From: Peptoniphilus_A genitalis | GTDB lineage: Bacteria; Bacillota; Clostridia; Tissierellales; Peptoniphilaceae | Assembly (NCBI RefSeq): GCF_949769225.1 | Contig: NZ_CATKPB010000003.1 | Strand: one strand, 5' to 3' | DNA: 64,000 nt | Shown: one piece after another, positions 53,534 through 63,297 of the stretch | How positions within the stretch are numbered: the first letter of the stretch is position 1 | Layout of the letters: each line of letters starts with the position of its first letter | Translations under genes and position numbers: made by a program | The notes under the pieces: generated by a model | Told to the model about the DNA's origin: nothing | Seen by the model: only the letters and a program-made list of their open reading frames with translations | The model's database searches: none

Positions 53534-54082
53534 ATGAGCATGAATCGCTATATATATGATAAGGTTAATCGACTTATAAAAAAATATAAGACACGAGATC
53601 CTATCGAATTAATAGAAGCTTTGAATATTAACCTGGTATATCTACCTAAAACAGAAATACTTTTAGGAATGTATCATTATATTCAAAGGAACAGATTTAT
53701 TTTTATTAGTAGCAACACAAATTTTAATAGAAAAACGATATTAGCACATGAATTAGGTCACGATCAACTACACAGAGATTATTGTGTGAGTGGCGGAGCT
53801 TTTCATGATCAAACAGTGCTAAACCCTACAAATAAATTTGAAACTGAAGCTAATATTTTTGCAGCTCATTTATTAATAAGTGATGAAGATGTCTTCGATA
53901 ATATCAATGATCAAGTTTGTGATTATGAAATTGCTGGACAATTAGGTGTGGATATAAATTTACTAAATTTAAAAATTTCTGAGTTAGCAAAAATGGGCAA
54001 GTTTAATAAACCAGTTAATGTTAATATACCTCAGGGAGATTTTCTTAAAAACTATCGCCCTGAACATGATGATTATTATTAG
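53534..54082 (+). CDS. ImmA/IrrE-family metallopeptidase
   Basis: A 182-residue zinc peptidase. The HExxH motif is HELGH (His 72, Glu 73, His 76) in ILAHELGHDQLH, with a following acidic TEANIFAAHLLIS segment that supplies the third zinc ligand. ImmA of ICEBs1 cleaves its repressor ImmR after DNA damage or quorum signals. Here the adjacent XRE protein is the likely substrate. Confidence 0.9.
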   Translation: MSMNRYIYDKVNRLIKKYKTRDPIELIEALNINLVYLPKTEILLGMYHYIQRNRFIFISSNTNFNRKTILAHELGHDQLHRDYCVSGGAFHDQTVLNPTNKFETEANIFAAHLLISDEDVFDNINDQVCDYEIAGQLGVDINLLNLKISELAKMGKFNKPVNVNIPQGDFLKNYRPEHDDYY

Positions 54083-54090
54083 GAGACTCT

Positions 54091-54573
54091 ATGGGAATTT
54101 TTATTGCAGGATATTTTTTATTAATCCTTTCTGGAATAGTTTTCTACTATCTCATCTCTACCTACTCTGTAAAAATCTCAGCATTTTTGATTGATTTTAT
54201 AGTTGTAGGTTTAGGATTTTATATATCCATAAAAGATAAACTAGATAACAAATTAGCTATTCCCCTTTCAATTACAGTAGTAATAATTTATGGAATATTG
54301 CTAGTTTTAATAAATCAAAAACTACCAAAAGTTAGCAAGTTTTTAAACTATATAATTGCTTTTATAGGATCATCAGTTGCCCTATGGTTGGCACTAGATT
54401 TTATAACAAACACTCTAGCCGCTTTTAAAATAATAGGTCAAACTTATCATCAATTACCAATAACAAAAAATATGATGATAAATTCCTTTATACATTATCT
54501 AATTGTATTCTTGATTAGTATTCCAGTGTTTAAAGGTAGAATGAAATTTATACTTGGAGGAAATTATGAGTAG
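54091..54573 (+). CDS. Hypothetical membrane protein of the XRE-ImmA-RhuM cassette
   Basis: A 160-residue very hydrophobic protein with about five membrane helices (near residues 3-23, 30-47, 55-73, 82-105 and 130-148). No known family is recognised. It begins 8 bases after the peptidase gene with GGAG upstream and overlaps the RhuM gene by 8 bases, so it is clearly part of the same transcript. Membrane proteins in such cassettes sometimes act as effectors, but nothing in the sequence proves this. Confidence 0.75.
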   Translation: MGIFIAGYFLLILSGIVFYYLISTYSVKISAFLIDFIVVGLGFYISIKDKLDNKLAIPLSITVVIIYGILLVLINQKLPKVSKFLNYIIAFIGSSVALWLALDFITNTLAAFKIIGQTYHQLPITKNMMINSFIHYLIVFLISIPVFKGRMKFILGGNYE

Positions 54574-55648
54574 AGAAATTGATAAAAATAAAGACGAAAA
54601 TCATGATAAAAAAGAACTTCAAATTAGATCATCTGCTTCTGAATACTTGACTTTTATTGCAGCTAACGGTGATGATCAGGAAGCTATTGAAATTAGATAT
54701 GAAGATGAAAATATTTGGCTAACTCAAAAGATGATGGCAGCTCTTTATGATGTAAGCACTGCAGCAATAAATCAGCACTTAAAAAAAATATTTGATGACA
54801 ATGAATTACAAGAAGAAGCAACTATTAAGAATTTCTTAATAGTTCAAAAAGAAGGTTCTAGAAATGTTTCAAGGGAAACAAAACACTATAACCTACAAGC
54901 AATTATTGCAGTAGGCTTTAAAGTAAATAACGAACGTGCCGTCCAATTTAGAAAGTGGGCAAACCAAATTGTAAAAGATTTTACAATTAAAGGTTGGGCA
55001 ATGGATGATGAAAGACTCAAAAATTCTGGCACAAAACTTACCAAGGATTATTTCGAAAAATTACTTGTAAAAATTCGTGAGATTCGATTATCTGAAAGAA
55101 GATTCTATCAAAAAATCACAGATATTTATGCCACATCTTTAGACTATGACCCATCTGCAAAAGCAACAAAAAGGTTTTTTGCAGCTATTCAAAACAAATT
55201 ACACTATGCAATTCATGGAAAAACTGCAGCTGAATTAATTGTAGATAGAGCCAATCACAAAACTAAAAATATGGGACTTACTACTTGGGAAGGCTCTCCA
55301 GATTCAAAAATTCATAAATATGATGTAGTCGTTGCAAAAAATTATCTAAACGAAGAAGAATTAAATCAAATGCAAAGAATTGTTTCATCATATTTGGACA
55401 TGGCAGAGCTACAAGCAGAAAGACATATCCCTATGACTATGGAAGATTGGGAAAAAAGACTCAATGGATTCTTACAATTATGGGATAAAGAAATCTTAAA
55501 CGATGCAGGAAAAGTCTCTACAGCTCTTGCAAAAAAACACGCAGAAAGTGAGTTTGAAAAATATAGAATAATACAAGATAGACTCTACAAAAGTGATTTT
55601 GATAAATTCTTGGAATTAGAAGATGATACTAAAAAATTAGAAGAATAA
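54566..55648 (+). CDS. rhuM: RhuM-family (virulence RhuM) protein
   Basis: A 360-residue protein. The start is at ATG 54566 behind GGAGG, not the TTG at 54554. Residues 40-120 form the RhuM/KilA-N-type DNA-binding-like part (ENIWLTQKMMAALYDVSTAA, then KHYNLQAIIAVGFKVNNERA). The conserved body has QFRKWANQIVKDFTIKGWAMDDER and YAIHGKTAAELIVDRA. RhuM proteins occur beside restriction-modification and other defence genes; their activity is unknown. Here it sits next to a type I restriction system and in an operon with XRE/ImmA. Confidence 0.88.
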   Translation: MSREIDKNKDENHDKKELQIRSSASEYLTFIAANGDDQEAIEIRYEDENIWLTQKMMAALYDVSTAAINQHLKKIFDDNELQEEATIKNFLIVQKEGSRNVSRETKHYNLQAIIAVGFKVNNERAVQFRKWANQIVKDFTIKGWAMDDERLKNSGTKLTKDYFEKLLVKIREIRLSERRFYQKITDIYATSLDYDPSAKATKRFFAAIQNKLHYAIHGKTAAELIVDRANHKTKNMGLTTWEGSPDSKIHKYDVVVAKNYLNEEELNQMQRIVSSYLDMAELQAERHIPMTMEDWEKRLNGFLQLWDKEILNDAGKVSTALAKKHAESEFEKYRIIQDRLYKSDFDKFLELEDDTKKLEE

Positions 55649-55693
55649 CTTAATATACGCTTAATGCTTATAAGGGTCTGTAAATAATTTTGT

Positions 55694-55741
55694 GTATCAA
55701 CCTAAATCCTGATAAAAGGGTAAGGGTTGATACATTTTTTA
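55694..55741 (+). terminator. Terminator of the XRE-RhuM operon
   Basis: GTATCAACC (55694-55702) pairs perfectly with GGTTGATAC (55725-55733) and is followed by A and six T. Confidence 0.8.
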
Positions 55742-55744
55742 TGC

Positions 55745-55974
55745 TTAAATCATCATTTGTGTAGCTACAACTTTTTCTACATCAACATTTTTATCTTATA
55801 GATTATCTTCAAAATTCCCATCATGATTTAGGGACGAAAAAAGAGCAAGTGTTTTTTCTTGTCTACCTGCTCTAAATATTTTTCGTGTTCTTTTTCTCGC
55901 CAGTAGACTTTATATATCTGCTCGCTGACTTTAACCCTTTGTCCGTTGACATAAAGGTAATACTCTTTTGCCAT
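55745..55974 (-). pseudogene. Broken sigma-factor-like gene of conjugative-element type
   Basis: From ATG 55974, with GGAGG 8 bases upstream, the frame reads MAKEYYLYVNGQRVKVSEQI...HLLFF. A one-base loss in a T run then sends it to a stop. The other frame continues naturally (SSLNHDGNFEDNL), hits a stop, then DKNVDVEKVVATQMMI and a second stop. Proteins beginning this way are sigma-70-like regulators found near the ends of Tn5397/CTn-type elements. It marks the region to the right as former conjugative-element cargo. Confidence 0.7.
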
Positions 55975-56293
55975 AAAGTTTCCTCCATTTCTTTTTTGTC
56001 TATTTGTTATTCAGACAAAAAAGGAGGACTCCTGCATCTTGGCATAAGAAGTCCTCTGAAATGAAAGAAATCCGTTCTTTCTTTTACTATATTTAATTGT
56101 TTAGACGAGAATATGTAAAGACAGACAACTACAAGAATTATAGAAAAAAGGAGTATTTTTATTCCATTTCAATTCTACAAGGTAACTTATACACTTGTTC
56201 ATCTCCCTTTCCCTCCGTTCATTATAGATAAATAGCATCCATACCTACAGACTCTTTTGATTATTTTCGCTTTTATATCAAATGTCCTTGTAT
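55975..56293. other. Intergenic region left of the MATE gene
   Basis: No gene is seen. A 7-bp perfect stem (GAGGACT at 56023-56029 with AGTCCTC at 56050-56056) may be a structured leader or terminator. The rest is AT-rich with no feature I can support. Confidence 0.35.
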
Positions 56294-57643
56294 TTACGCT
56301 TTGTCTTTTCCCATTTTCCTAAGTCCATTAAGCATTAAAAAAAGTCCCAACATAATCATACTAAAGTCTACGATAGGTTCAGCCCACCAAACTGCACTTG
56401 CTCCAAAAAACTTTGGAAGCAATAATATAGCCGGAATAAACAAAATCAGTTGTCTAAGCATTACAATCATGCTTGCTTTTTTCCCATCTCCAATAGATTG
56501 AAAGAATGTAAGTGTCATTATCATAATTCCATACAAAATAAATGTGGAATAAAACATCTTGAAATTCATAACACCAGCTTCTATGATTTCACTTCTTACA
56601 CTGAATAGTGATAGTAATTTTTCTGAATAAAACATCGATGGTATCCATGAAAGAGCTGCAAGAATAGTTGCTCCGTACATAAAAACCTTCATTGTATCTT
56701 TTACTCTTTTATATTGCTTTGCTCCGAAATTTGCCCCAATAACAGGCTGTAAACCTTGGCTCATTCCCCAAAGAGGAATAAAGGAGAACATATACAATCT
56801 CATTGTAGCAGCCATTAAAATTCCCCAATTATCTCCACCGTATGCGAAAGCTTGCTTAAACAAGAATGTTTGTTGTACTGCAAACAAAATTTGCATCATC
56901 ATTGCAGAACTTCCTATGCTAAACATTTCACTGGAAATATCCTTACTCTTTTGGATTTTATGAATCCTCACAAAAGCACTTTTCTTTGAAAAATAGCGTA
57001 AGGTTAATATAGCTTGCACAATTTGAGAGATTACAGTTGCAATAGCTGCCCCTTCAATCGCATATTCTCCCATCAACTTCATGAAAATAGGATCTAAAAT
57101 AATGTTTAATATTGCTCCTACCCCCATAATAATCATTGATTGCTTTACTGCACCTTCACCACGCATTGTCATATTTCCGGCTTGAGCAAAATTAACAAAT
57201 ATGGATCCAAAAAAAACTACTCTTAAATATCTGACTCCAAGTTCTTTAATATTCCCCTTTGCTCCTACTAAATCCAAAAAATTAGGTGCTAATATCAAAC
57301 CTAATATTGTGATAACTATAGAGAATAAAATTACCCAATAACAAAAATTTCCAAATATCTTGTCAGTTGTTTCTTTATCTCCCTTTCCAATCGCCCTTGA
57401 TAATATTGATGCACTACCAACTCCAATAAGTGCTGATACTCCACCATTTATTATTGTTAAGGACATGGATATACTAATAGCAGACATTGCATAGTCTCCA
57501 ATAATCCATCCAGCAAAAATTCCGTCCATAAATGGATATAGCCCTATAACTACCATTCCTATAATTCCCGGAATAGCTAACTGAAACAATAAATCTTTAG
57601 GACTTTTGGTTAAAAGTTGTGTTTTCATATCTTGTTTTCCCAT
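56294..57643 (-). CDS. MATE-family multidrug/cation exporter
   Basis: The start is placed at ATG 57643 (MGKQDMKTQLLTKSPKDLLF), with GGAGG 8 bases upstream; it gives 449 residues. Twelve membrane helices in two bundles are apparent, with family segments such as LAIPGIIGMVVIGLYPFMDG near the N-terminus and SQGLQPVIGANFGAKQYKR at about 285-303. MATE proteins export drugs or metabolites against Na+ or H+ gradients. It is the last gene of the second ECF/ABC module, 36 bases after ABC 2. It may export a chelate or a toxic by-product of the module; this is inference. Confidence 0.88.
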   Translation of the reverse strand: MGKQDMKTQLLTKSPKDLLFQLAIPGIIGMVVIGLYPFMDGIFAGWIIGDYAMSAISISMSLTIINGGVSALIGVGSASILSRAIGKGDKETTDKIFGNFCYWVILFSIVITILGLILAPNFLDLVGAKGNIKELGVRYLRVVFFGSIFVNFAQAGNMTMRGEGAVKQSMIIMGVGAILNIILDPIFMKLMGEYAIEGAAIATVISQIVQAILTLRYFSKKSAFVRIHKIQKSKDISSEMFSIGSSAMMMQILFAVQQTFLFKQAFAYGGDNWGILMAATMRLYMFSFIPLWGMSQGLQPVIGANFGAKQYKRVKDTMKVFMYGATILAALSWIPSMFYSEKLLSLFSVRSEIIEAGVMNFKMFYSTFILYGIMIMTLTFFQSIGDGKKASMIVMLRQLILFIPAILLLPKFFGASAVWWAEPIVDFSMIMLGLFLMLNGLRKMGKDKA

Positions 57644-57679
57644 ATGACTTCCTCCAGTTGTTTTCAATATTTTTATAAC

Positions 57680-59413
57680 TTATGACAACTGCCACTTTGC
57701 TGCCACTTGTCTTGCTTCAACAAATTTTTTGTAGATACCATCAACTTGAATAAGTTCTTCATGTGTACCTTGTTGCGTTATCTTTCCATTAGCCAAGACA
57801 AGAATTTGATTTGCATTTTTTATGGTTTTTAGTCTGTGTGCAATCATTATTACAGTTTTATCTCTTGTAAGTTCTTCCATAGCAATCTGTAGTTTATCCT
57901 CATTTTCAGGGTCTACATTTGCAGTAGCTTCGTCAAAAATAATAATCGGAGCATTTTTTATCATAGCCCTTGCTATAGATATTCTTTGTCTTTCTCCACC
58001 AGATAAACTTGCACCTCCCTCTCCTATAACTGTTTCATATTGTTCAGGAAGCTTCATAATAAATTCATGACAACACGCTTTCTTTGCAGCTTCTATAACT
58101 TCCTCATGTGTAGCATCTGGCTTAGCAAACTTTATATTATTCTCAATAGTGTCTTGAAATAAATAAACATTTTGAAAAACCATACTAATTTGTCTCATTA
58201 ATGACTCCAATGAATATTCTTTAATATTATGTTTACCTATGCTGATTTCTCCTTTCTCTACATCCCAAAATCTCGCTATCAAATTGCAAAATGTAGTTTT
58301 TCCAGCTCCTGAAGGTCCAACTATAGCTGTCATTTGGTTTTGTGGTATCTTGACAGAAATATCATCAAGGATTTTTTTGCCTGAATAAGAAAACTCTACA
58401 TTATCAAAAGAAATATCGAAAGTAGTAGGCTTTATGTCTTTTCCATCAATATCCATCTGTGGAAATTTCTCTAACTTCTTTGTTTGCTCAATAGATCCAC
58501 TAACAACTCTGAGAGAAGTTGTTGCACTTCCTGCCAATTTTATTTGAGAAAAAGCAAGAAAAGAAATTATAATCGTCATAACTGTATTTAAGAATGAGAG
58601 TTCTCCATTGATATAAAAGAAAATACCTGCACCTATTATCAAAATGCTAAACAAATCCAAAAGAATATTTTTCAAAATCGTATAAGGTGTAAACAGTTTT
58701 TCACAATCAAGATTTATTTTTCTACTATTTTCAATAGCATCTCTGACTTTTTCATCTCCTTTCCCTGTTAAATTGAAGGATTTTATAACAGCCATTCCAC
58801 CTATTTGTTCTAAAATAGTGTCAACTAATTTTGCCGATGCCACTTGTCTTTTAGGAAGAACATTTCTTGACTTGTTTTCCATTTTTGAAAGAATTAATAA
58901 GTACAACAAGCATCCAATTGTAACAATAAGACCGATCCTCCATTCAAAAGCCAAAATCATTATTGTAAAAATTATTGTGTTAATAAAACCAGATAAGGTA
59001 TTTACCATAACCATTGCCGCAGTATTTTCTACATCTTCCAAAACAGTTGTAGAAATTCCAACGATTTCACCAATATTATTTTCATTAAAGAATCCCATAG
59101 GTATTTTTTTGAGCATTTCACCTATTGCAACTCTTTTATTTGCCACCATAAAATAACTTGCATGGCATTGCTGTAACTGTGAATAATAATTTGCAACACT
59201 TCTGCCAACTATGCTTATAACAAGAAGTATCAAAGCAATCCATGCAGGTGTCATACTCATATCTTTTTCAACAATAGCTTTAACAATAATGTATATTGCA
59301 CTGATTTGGAGCATGTGAAAAATTGCAAACAAGAAACTTACCCATATAGAATGGTATACATTTTTCTTCTCATCACCTGAGAAATCTAAAATTTTCTTTA
59401 AGGCACTTATCAT
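57680..59413 (-). CDS. ABC half-transporter 2 of the second module
   Basis: A 577-residue fused permease-ATPase with six membrane helices (about 20-310), Walker A GPSGAGKTT, signature LSGGERQRISIARAM and Walker B IIIFDEATANVDPE. It overlaps ABC half-transporter 1 by 4 bases (ATGA) and probably dimerises with it. It corresponds in place to the 38692-40413 gene of the first module, but its Walker region carries the more usual DEATAN. Confidence 0.85.
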   Translation of the reverse strand: MISALKKILDFSGDEKKNVYHSIWVSFLFAIFHMLQISAIYIIVKAIVEKDMSMTPAWIALILLVISIVGRSVANYYSQLQQCHASYFMVANKRVAIGEMLKKIPMGFFNENNIGEIVGISTTVLEDVENTAAMVMVNTLSGFINTIIFTIMILAFEWRIGLIVTIGCLLYLLILSKMENKSRNVLPKRQVASAKLVDTILEQIGGMAVIKSFNLTGKGDEKVRDAIENSRKINLDCEKLFTPYTILKNILLDLFSILIIGAGIFFYINGELSFLNTVMTIIISFLAFSQIKLAGSATTSLRVVSGSIEQTKKLEKFPQMDIDGKDIKPTTFDISFDNVEFSYSGKKILDDISVKIPQNQMTAIVGPSGAGKTTFCNLIARFWDVEKGEISIGKHNIKEYSLESLMRQISMVFQNVYLFQDTIENNIKFAKPDATHEEVIEAAKKACCHEFIMKLPEQYETVIGEGGASLSGGERQRISIARAMIKNAPIIIFDEATANVDPENEDKLQIAMEELTRDKTVIMIAHRLKTIKNANQILVLANGKITQQGTHEELIQVDGIYKKFVEARQVAAKWQLS

Positions 59414-61152
59414 TTTATTTCACCATCCTTTACTCCAATATGAGCATTCCACATCTTTTGGTATAACTCAGAATCTTCCATAAGTTCTTCATGCTTACCA
59501 TGTGAAACAAGCTCTCCATTCTCAATTAAGAATATTTGTTCTGCATCTGTTATAGTTGATAACCTATGAGCAATAATAATCACCGTTTTATCTTTTATAA
59601 GCTTTGATAAAGCTTGCTTTATAATCACTTCATTTTCAGGATCTATATATGAAGTAGCTTCATCAAGTATTACAATAGGTGCATTTTTGAGCATTGCTCT
59701 CGCTATTGATATTCTTTGCCTTTCTCCACCAGAAACATGGCTCCCACTACTTCCGACAACCGTATCGTAACCATGTTCCATTTTCATAATAAAATCATGA
59801 CAACCCGATTTCTTAGCAATGTCTTCTACTTCTTTATCACTGGCACTTGGATTACCCATTCGGATATTTTCCCTAATACTTTCGTTGAACAAAAAATTAT
59901 CCTGCGAAACAAAGGCAGTTAAACTATATAATTGCTTTAATGGAATTTCATTAAGATTGTATCCACCAATATTTATATTTCCTTCCGTAATATCCCAATA
60001 TCCAGCTATTAATTTTGCTAAAGTTGACTTGCCACTTCCACTTGGTCCAACAAAAGCCACTGTTGTCCCTTCTTTTATGTTTAGGGATATTCCATGAAGA
60101 ATTTCTTTTTCTTCTTCATATCCAAACTTTACATTTTGTAAATCAATATTATATTGCTGGATAGTTACTTCTCTATCAGAATGCTTTTGTTCTTTTCCTT
60201 CTAAAATTAAGTTAATAGAATTAGCAATAGTTCCTATCTTAGCAAGACCATCAACAAAATTGATTGTTTCAAGTAAAGGTCCTGCAATACCTAAAGATAG
60301 AATAATTACAGATATAAATACTTCTGCACTTAAACTGCCGCTAATGTAGAAATACCAACCAAATGGAAGCACTGTTATCATTGTAGTAGGAGATATATTT
60401 TTAGATAAAGATACAGGTAACTGACAGCTCTTCATCCATTCATAAAAGTATCTTGCATTTGCAATGACTTTATCTTTGTACTTTGCGTACGATCTCTTGT
60501 CTTGATTAAATGTTTTTATCACTTCTATTCCATTAACATACTCAATAATTGCAGAATTCATTTCTCGATTTACCTTTACAGATCCTTCATATTGAACAGC
60601 ATAATTTTTCATTACGAGTCCCATAAAAAGCATCCCCACAGGAATGGATACTAATGATAAAAGAGCCATTCTCCAATCAAGAAATAATAAGTAAATAAAT
60701 ATACTCAAAGAACCTAAGAGATTCGATGTCATTTCAGGCAACAGGTGAGCGAGCGGTTTCTCCATACTTTCAACCTGATCCACTATAATCTGCTTAAAGT
60801 TTCCGCTTGGAACAGAGATTATTTCTCCTAACGGCATCTTCGGAAGTTTATCAATCATTCTCAAGCGAATATCTTTCAATACACTAAAAGTCGCTTTATG
60901 AGATACAGATAACGCCGTAGAGTATAAAACAGATTTTAAAACATAAGATAACAGACCTATTCCCATCCATAAAAAATAGACCTTGAAATCTGCAATTCCA
61001 TTTAATAAATAGACTAAAATACGGCTTGCAGCAATGTATGGAACAATTCCGGCAATAACACCGATACTTGCTATAAATACAGATGTTTTTAACTTTGAAT
61101 GTTCCTTATATGCAAGCTCCCACAATATTACAGCAGGACTTTTTTCTTTCAT
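59410..61152 (-). CDS. ABC half-transporter 1 of the second module
   Basis: A 580-residue fused permease-ATPase with membrane helices in about 22-300, Walker A GPSGSGKST, signature HVSGGERQRISIARAM and Walker B IVILDEATSYIDPE. In the signature a valine takes the place of the usual leucine. It starts 35 bases after the double-ATPase gene with GGAGG before its ATG, and overlaps ABC 2 by 4 bases. The pair resembles YbtPQ/IrtAB-type transporters by context only; an export role is equally possible with the MATE gene next door. Confidence 0.83.
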   Translation of the reverse strand: MKEKSPAVILWELAYKEHSKLKTSVFIASIGVIAGIVPYIAASRILVYLLNGIADFKVYFLWMGIGLLSYVLKSVLYSTALSVSHKATFSVLKDIRLRMIDKLPKMPLGEIISVPSGNFKQIIVDQVESMEKPLAHLLPEMTSNLLGSLSIFIYLLFLDWRMALLSLVSIPVGMLFMGLVMKNYAVQYEGSVKVNREMNSAIIEYVNGIEVIKTFNQDKRSYAKYKDKVIANARYFYEWMKSCQLPVSLSKNISPTTMITVLPFGWYFYISGSLSAEVFISVIILSLGIAGPLLETINFVDGLAKIGTIANSINLILEGKEQKHSDREVTIQQYNIDLQNVKFGYEEEKEILHGISLNIKEGTTVAFVGPSGSGKSTLAKLIAGYWDITEGNINIGGYNLNEIPLKQLYSLTAFVSQDNFLFNESIRENIRMGNPSASDKEVEDIAKKSGCHDFIMKMEHGYDTVVGSSGSHVSGGERQRISIARAMLKNAPIVILDEATSYIDPENEVIIKQALSKLIKDKTVIIIAHRLSTITDAEQIFLIENGELVSHGKHEELMEDSELYQKMWNAHIGVKDGEIK

Positions 61153-61187
61153 AATTTAACACCTCCATAATTGTATCCATTTTCATT

Positions 61188-62579
61188 TTATTTTAGAAAT
61201 TCATATATTGTACCATCACAGTGTTTTATAAATTCAAAATCGTGTGTAATAATTATAATGAGTTTTCCTTCTCTCTCCATATCGTGTAGGAAATTAATTA
61301 ATGTATTCATCTGTGGTTTACATAATCCACTTGTAGGCTCATCTAAGATAATAATAGGTTTATTACTAAGCCTTGCTATAGCAATCAACAATCTTTGCTT
61401 CTCTCCTCCCGATAAACTTTGAGGATGTTTTTCAAGCTTTGATAATAATCCCATCTTTTCCAACATTTTTTCATTTAGGCTTTTATCTTCACTTACTGTT
61501 GATACTTCCGATAATACACTTTCTGTAAAAAGCTGGGAGCTAGGATCTTGCATTACCATAAAAATTTCTTTATTTTGTTTTGTAACTTTTTTTTGATTAA
61601 CAAATACATCTCCGTGACCTTTTGTAGTACCAGTCAATAATTTAATGAAAGTACTTTTCCCTATTCCATTTTTTCCAATGATAAAATTTACTCCCTTATT
61701 AAAGGAAATACTAAAGTCAAAAATTTTATTCTTTTCATATTTTTTCTTAAAATTATGACATGATAAATCTCCATTGCTAAAATTATTTTTATCATCCAAT
61801 AAATTCACTTTATAATATTTATTAATCTCTAAATCACTTTTCTCTATTTTATTAAATGTTCTAAGTCCATATCCTTCTGCAATAGCTTTCAAATTATAAT
61901 CATTTAAATCTTCTTTTTCGTATGAAATTAAAGACTCATTATCAATAATACAGAGCCTATCCATTATATCTTTTAAATAAAATAATCTATGTTCCACAAC
62001 AATTATTATCTTATTTAATTCTTTTAATTTCACTAAGGCTTCTTTTAACCTTTCTATAGATTCATTATCTAATGATGAAGATGGTTCATCTAATAAAATA
62101 ATATCATTTTCAGAAATTGCACAAGCTGCAAGTGCTATCATTTGCTTTTCTCCACCAGATAAATCAAATATATTTTTGTCTAATAAGTATTCTATATTTA
62201 AGAGTTTTGAGTATTTCTTTATTCTATTGATTATCTCTGACTTGTCAGTATTTCTATTTTCTAGCTGAAAGGCTAACTCCTCAGTGGAATTCATACAGTA
62301 AAATTGAGATTTTGGATTTTGAAATACATTTGAAATAATACATGATCTTTCAAATATATTTTTACTAAGTAAATCTAGGCTGTTATATTTTATTTCTCCA
62401 TTAATATTAGCATCAAGGTATTCAGGTATTACTCCATTAATTGCTTTTAATAGTGTGCTTTTTCCACATCCAGAATGTCCTGTAATAACTGTAATTTCAC
62501 CAGCTTTACATTCAAAATTTAGATTTTTTAAGATATTTTCATAATCAAAAGATAAATCAAGCTTTCTTATTTTAAGCAT
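61188..62579 (-). CDS. Double ATP-binding protein of the second ECF importer
   Basis: A 463-residue protein with two ABC domains: GHSGCGKST with LSGGEKQMIALAAC, then GKNGIGKST with LSGGEKQRLLIAIA and IIILDEPTSG. It is collinear with the 469-residue paralogue at 36001-37410; the two share long identical stretches such as FQNPKxQFYC and LSGGEKQ. It overlaps the EcfT gene by 8 bases. Confidence 0.9.
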   Translation of the reverse strand: MLKIRKLDLSFDYENILKNLNFECKAGEITVITGHSGCGKSTLLKAINGVIPEYLDANINGEIKYNSLDLLSKNIFERSCIISNVFQNPKSQFYCMNSTEELAFQLENRNTDKSEIINRIKKYSKLLNIEYLLDKNIFDLSGGEKQMIALAACAISENDIILLDEPSSSLDNESIERLKEALVKLKELNKIIIVVEHRLFYLKDIMDRLCIIDNESLISYEKEDLNDYNLKAIAEGYGLRTFNKIEKSDLEINKYYKVNLLDDKNNFSNGDLSCHNFKKKYEKNKIFDFSISFNKGVNFIIGKNGIGKSTFIKLLTGTTKGHGDVFVNQKKVTKQNKEIFMVMQDPSSQLFTESVLSEVSTVSEDKSLNEKMLEKMGLLSKLEKHPQSLSGGEKQRLLIAIARLSNKPIIILDEPTSGLCKPQMNTLINFLHDMEREGKLIIIITHDFEFIKHCDGTIYEFLK

Positions 62580-63273
62580 ATTTTCTACCTCTTATATAAA
62601 AAAATAAAAATAAAATAGAAACAAAAAAAATTAAATAGTCAGCAAATGTTAACTTTGCTTCTCTAATATTTGATCTATTTTGATTGACAGCAAGACCCTT
62701 AGTTAATGAAGCTACTGTCAATTCATCAGCAGAATTTGATAGGGTCATCAATAGTGGGATTATCCTATATTCAATTAATAAAATAGGATTCTTTAAAAAT
62801 TTCCTAAAACTTATACCCCTCAAATAAATAGCTTGTTTTATTTGTCTATACTCAATTCTTGTTGCATAAAAATATCTAACCATAACCGCAACAGGAATGG
62901 CTATCTGATCAGGACACTTCACCTTTTTTAATGAACAAATTGCTTCTCCTACACTAGTCGTTAAAATTATATAATTTCCCATAACCATAGGTGCAAAAAC
63001 TCTTTTTATTATAATTATAACTATGTGTATAAGTGATAATATTATAGAATCATTTAATTCCCTAATATTAATTTCTATAATATTCAATATTATAAAAAGT
63101 ATGATTGATTTAATCCCGGATTTTATATGTCCAGATAAAAATAATAAAAAAGTAGGGAGCATACATATTAATACATAATATATAGGATTTAGGCTTTGAA
63201 TATTTCCAATTGTCATAATAAAAGAAATAACCATCATTAAAAATAATTTTGCTCTAAAATCTATCCTTATCAT
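62572..63273 (-). CDS. EcfT-family transmembrane component of the second module
   Basis: A 233-residue membrane protein with about five helices, starting MIRIDFRAKLFLMMVISFIM. The coupling motifs AIYLRGISFRKFLKNP and VASLTKGLAVNQ correspond to those of the first-module EcfT. It starts 24 bases after the S-component stop. It joins the S component to the double ATPase. Confidence 0.86.
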   Translation of the reverse strand: MIRIDFRAKLFLMMVISFIMTIGNIQSLNPIYYVLICMLPTFLLFLSGHIKSGIKSIILFIILNIIEINIRELNDSIILSLIHIVIIIIKRVFAPMVMGNYIILTTSVGEAICSLKKVKCPDQIAIPVAVMVRYFYATRIEYRQIKQAIYLRGISFRKFLKNPILLIEYRIIPLLMTLSNSADELTVASLTKGLAVNQNRSNIREAKLTFADYLIFFVSILFLFFYIRGRKYA

Positions 63274-63297
63274 ATCTAATAACCCGCTCCCTAATTC

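Noticed and set aside
55670..55745. Possible IS256-family terminal repeat beginning GTCTGTAAATAATTTTG
   Set aside because: The dyad after it is better explained as the terminator of the RhuM operon, and the sequence to the right is a broken sigma-like gene, not a transposase.
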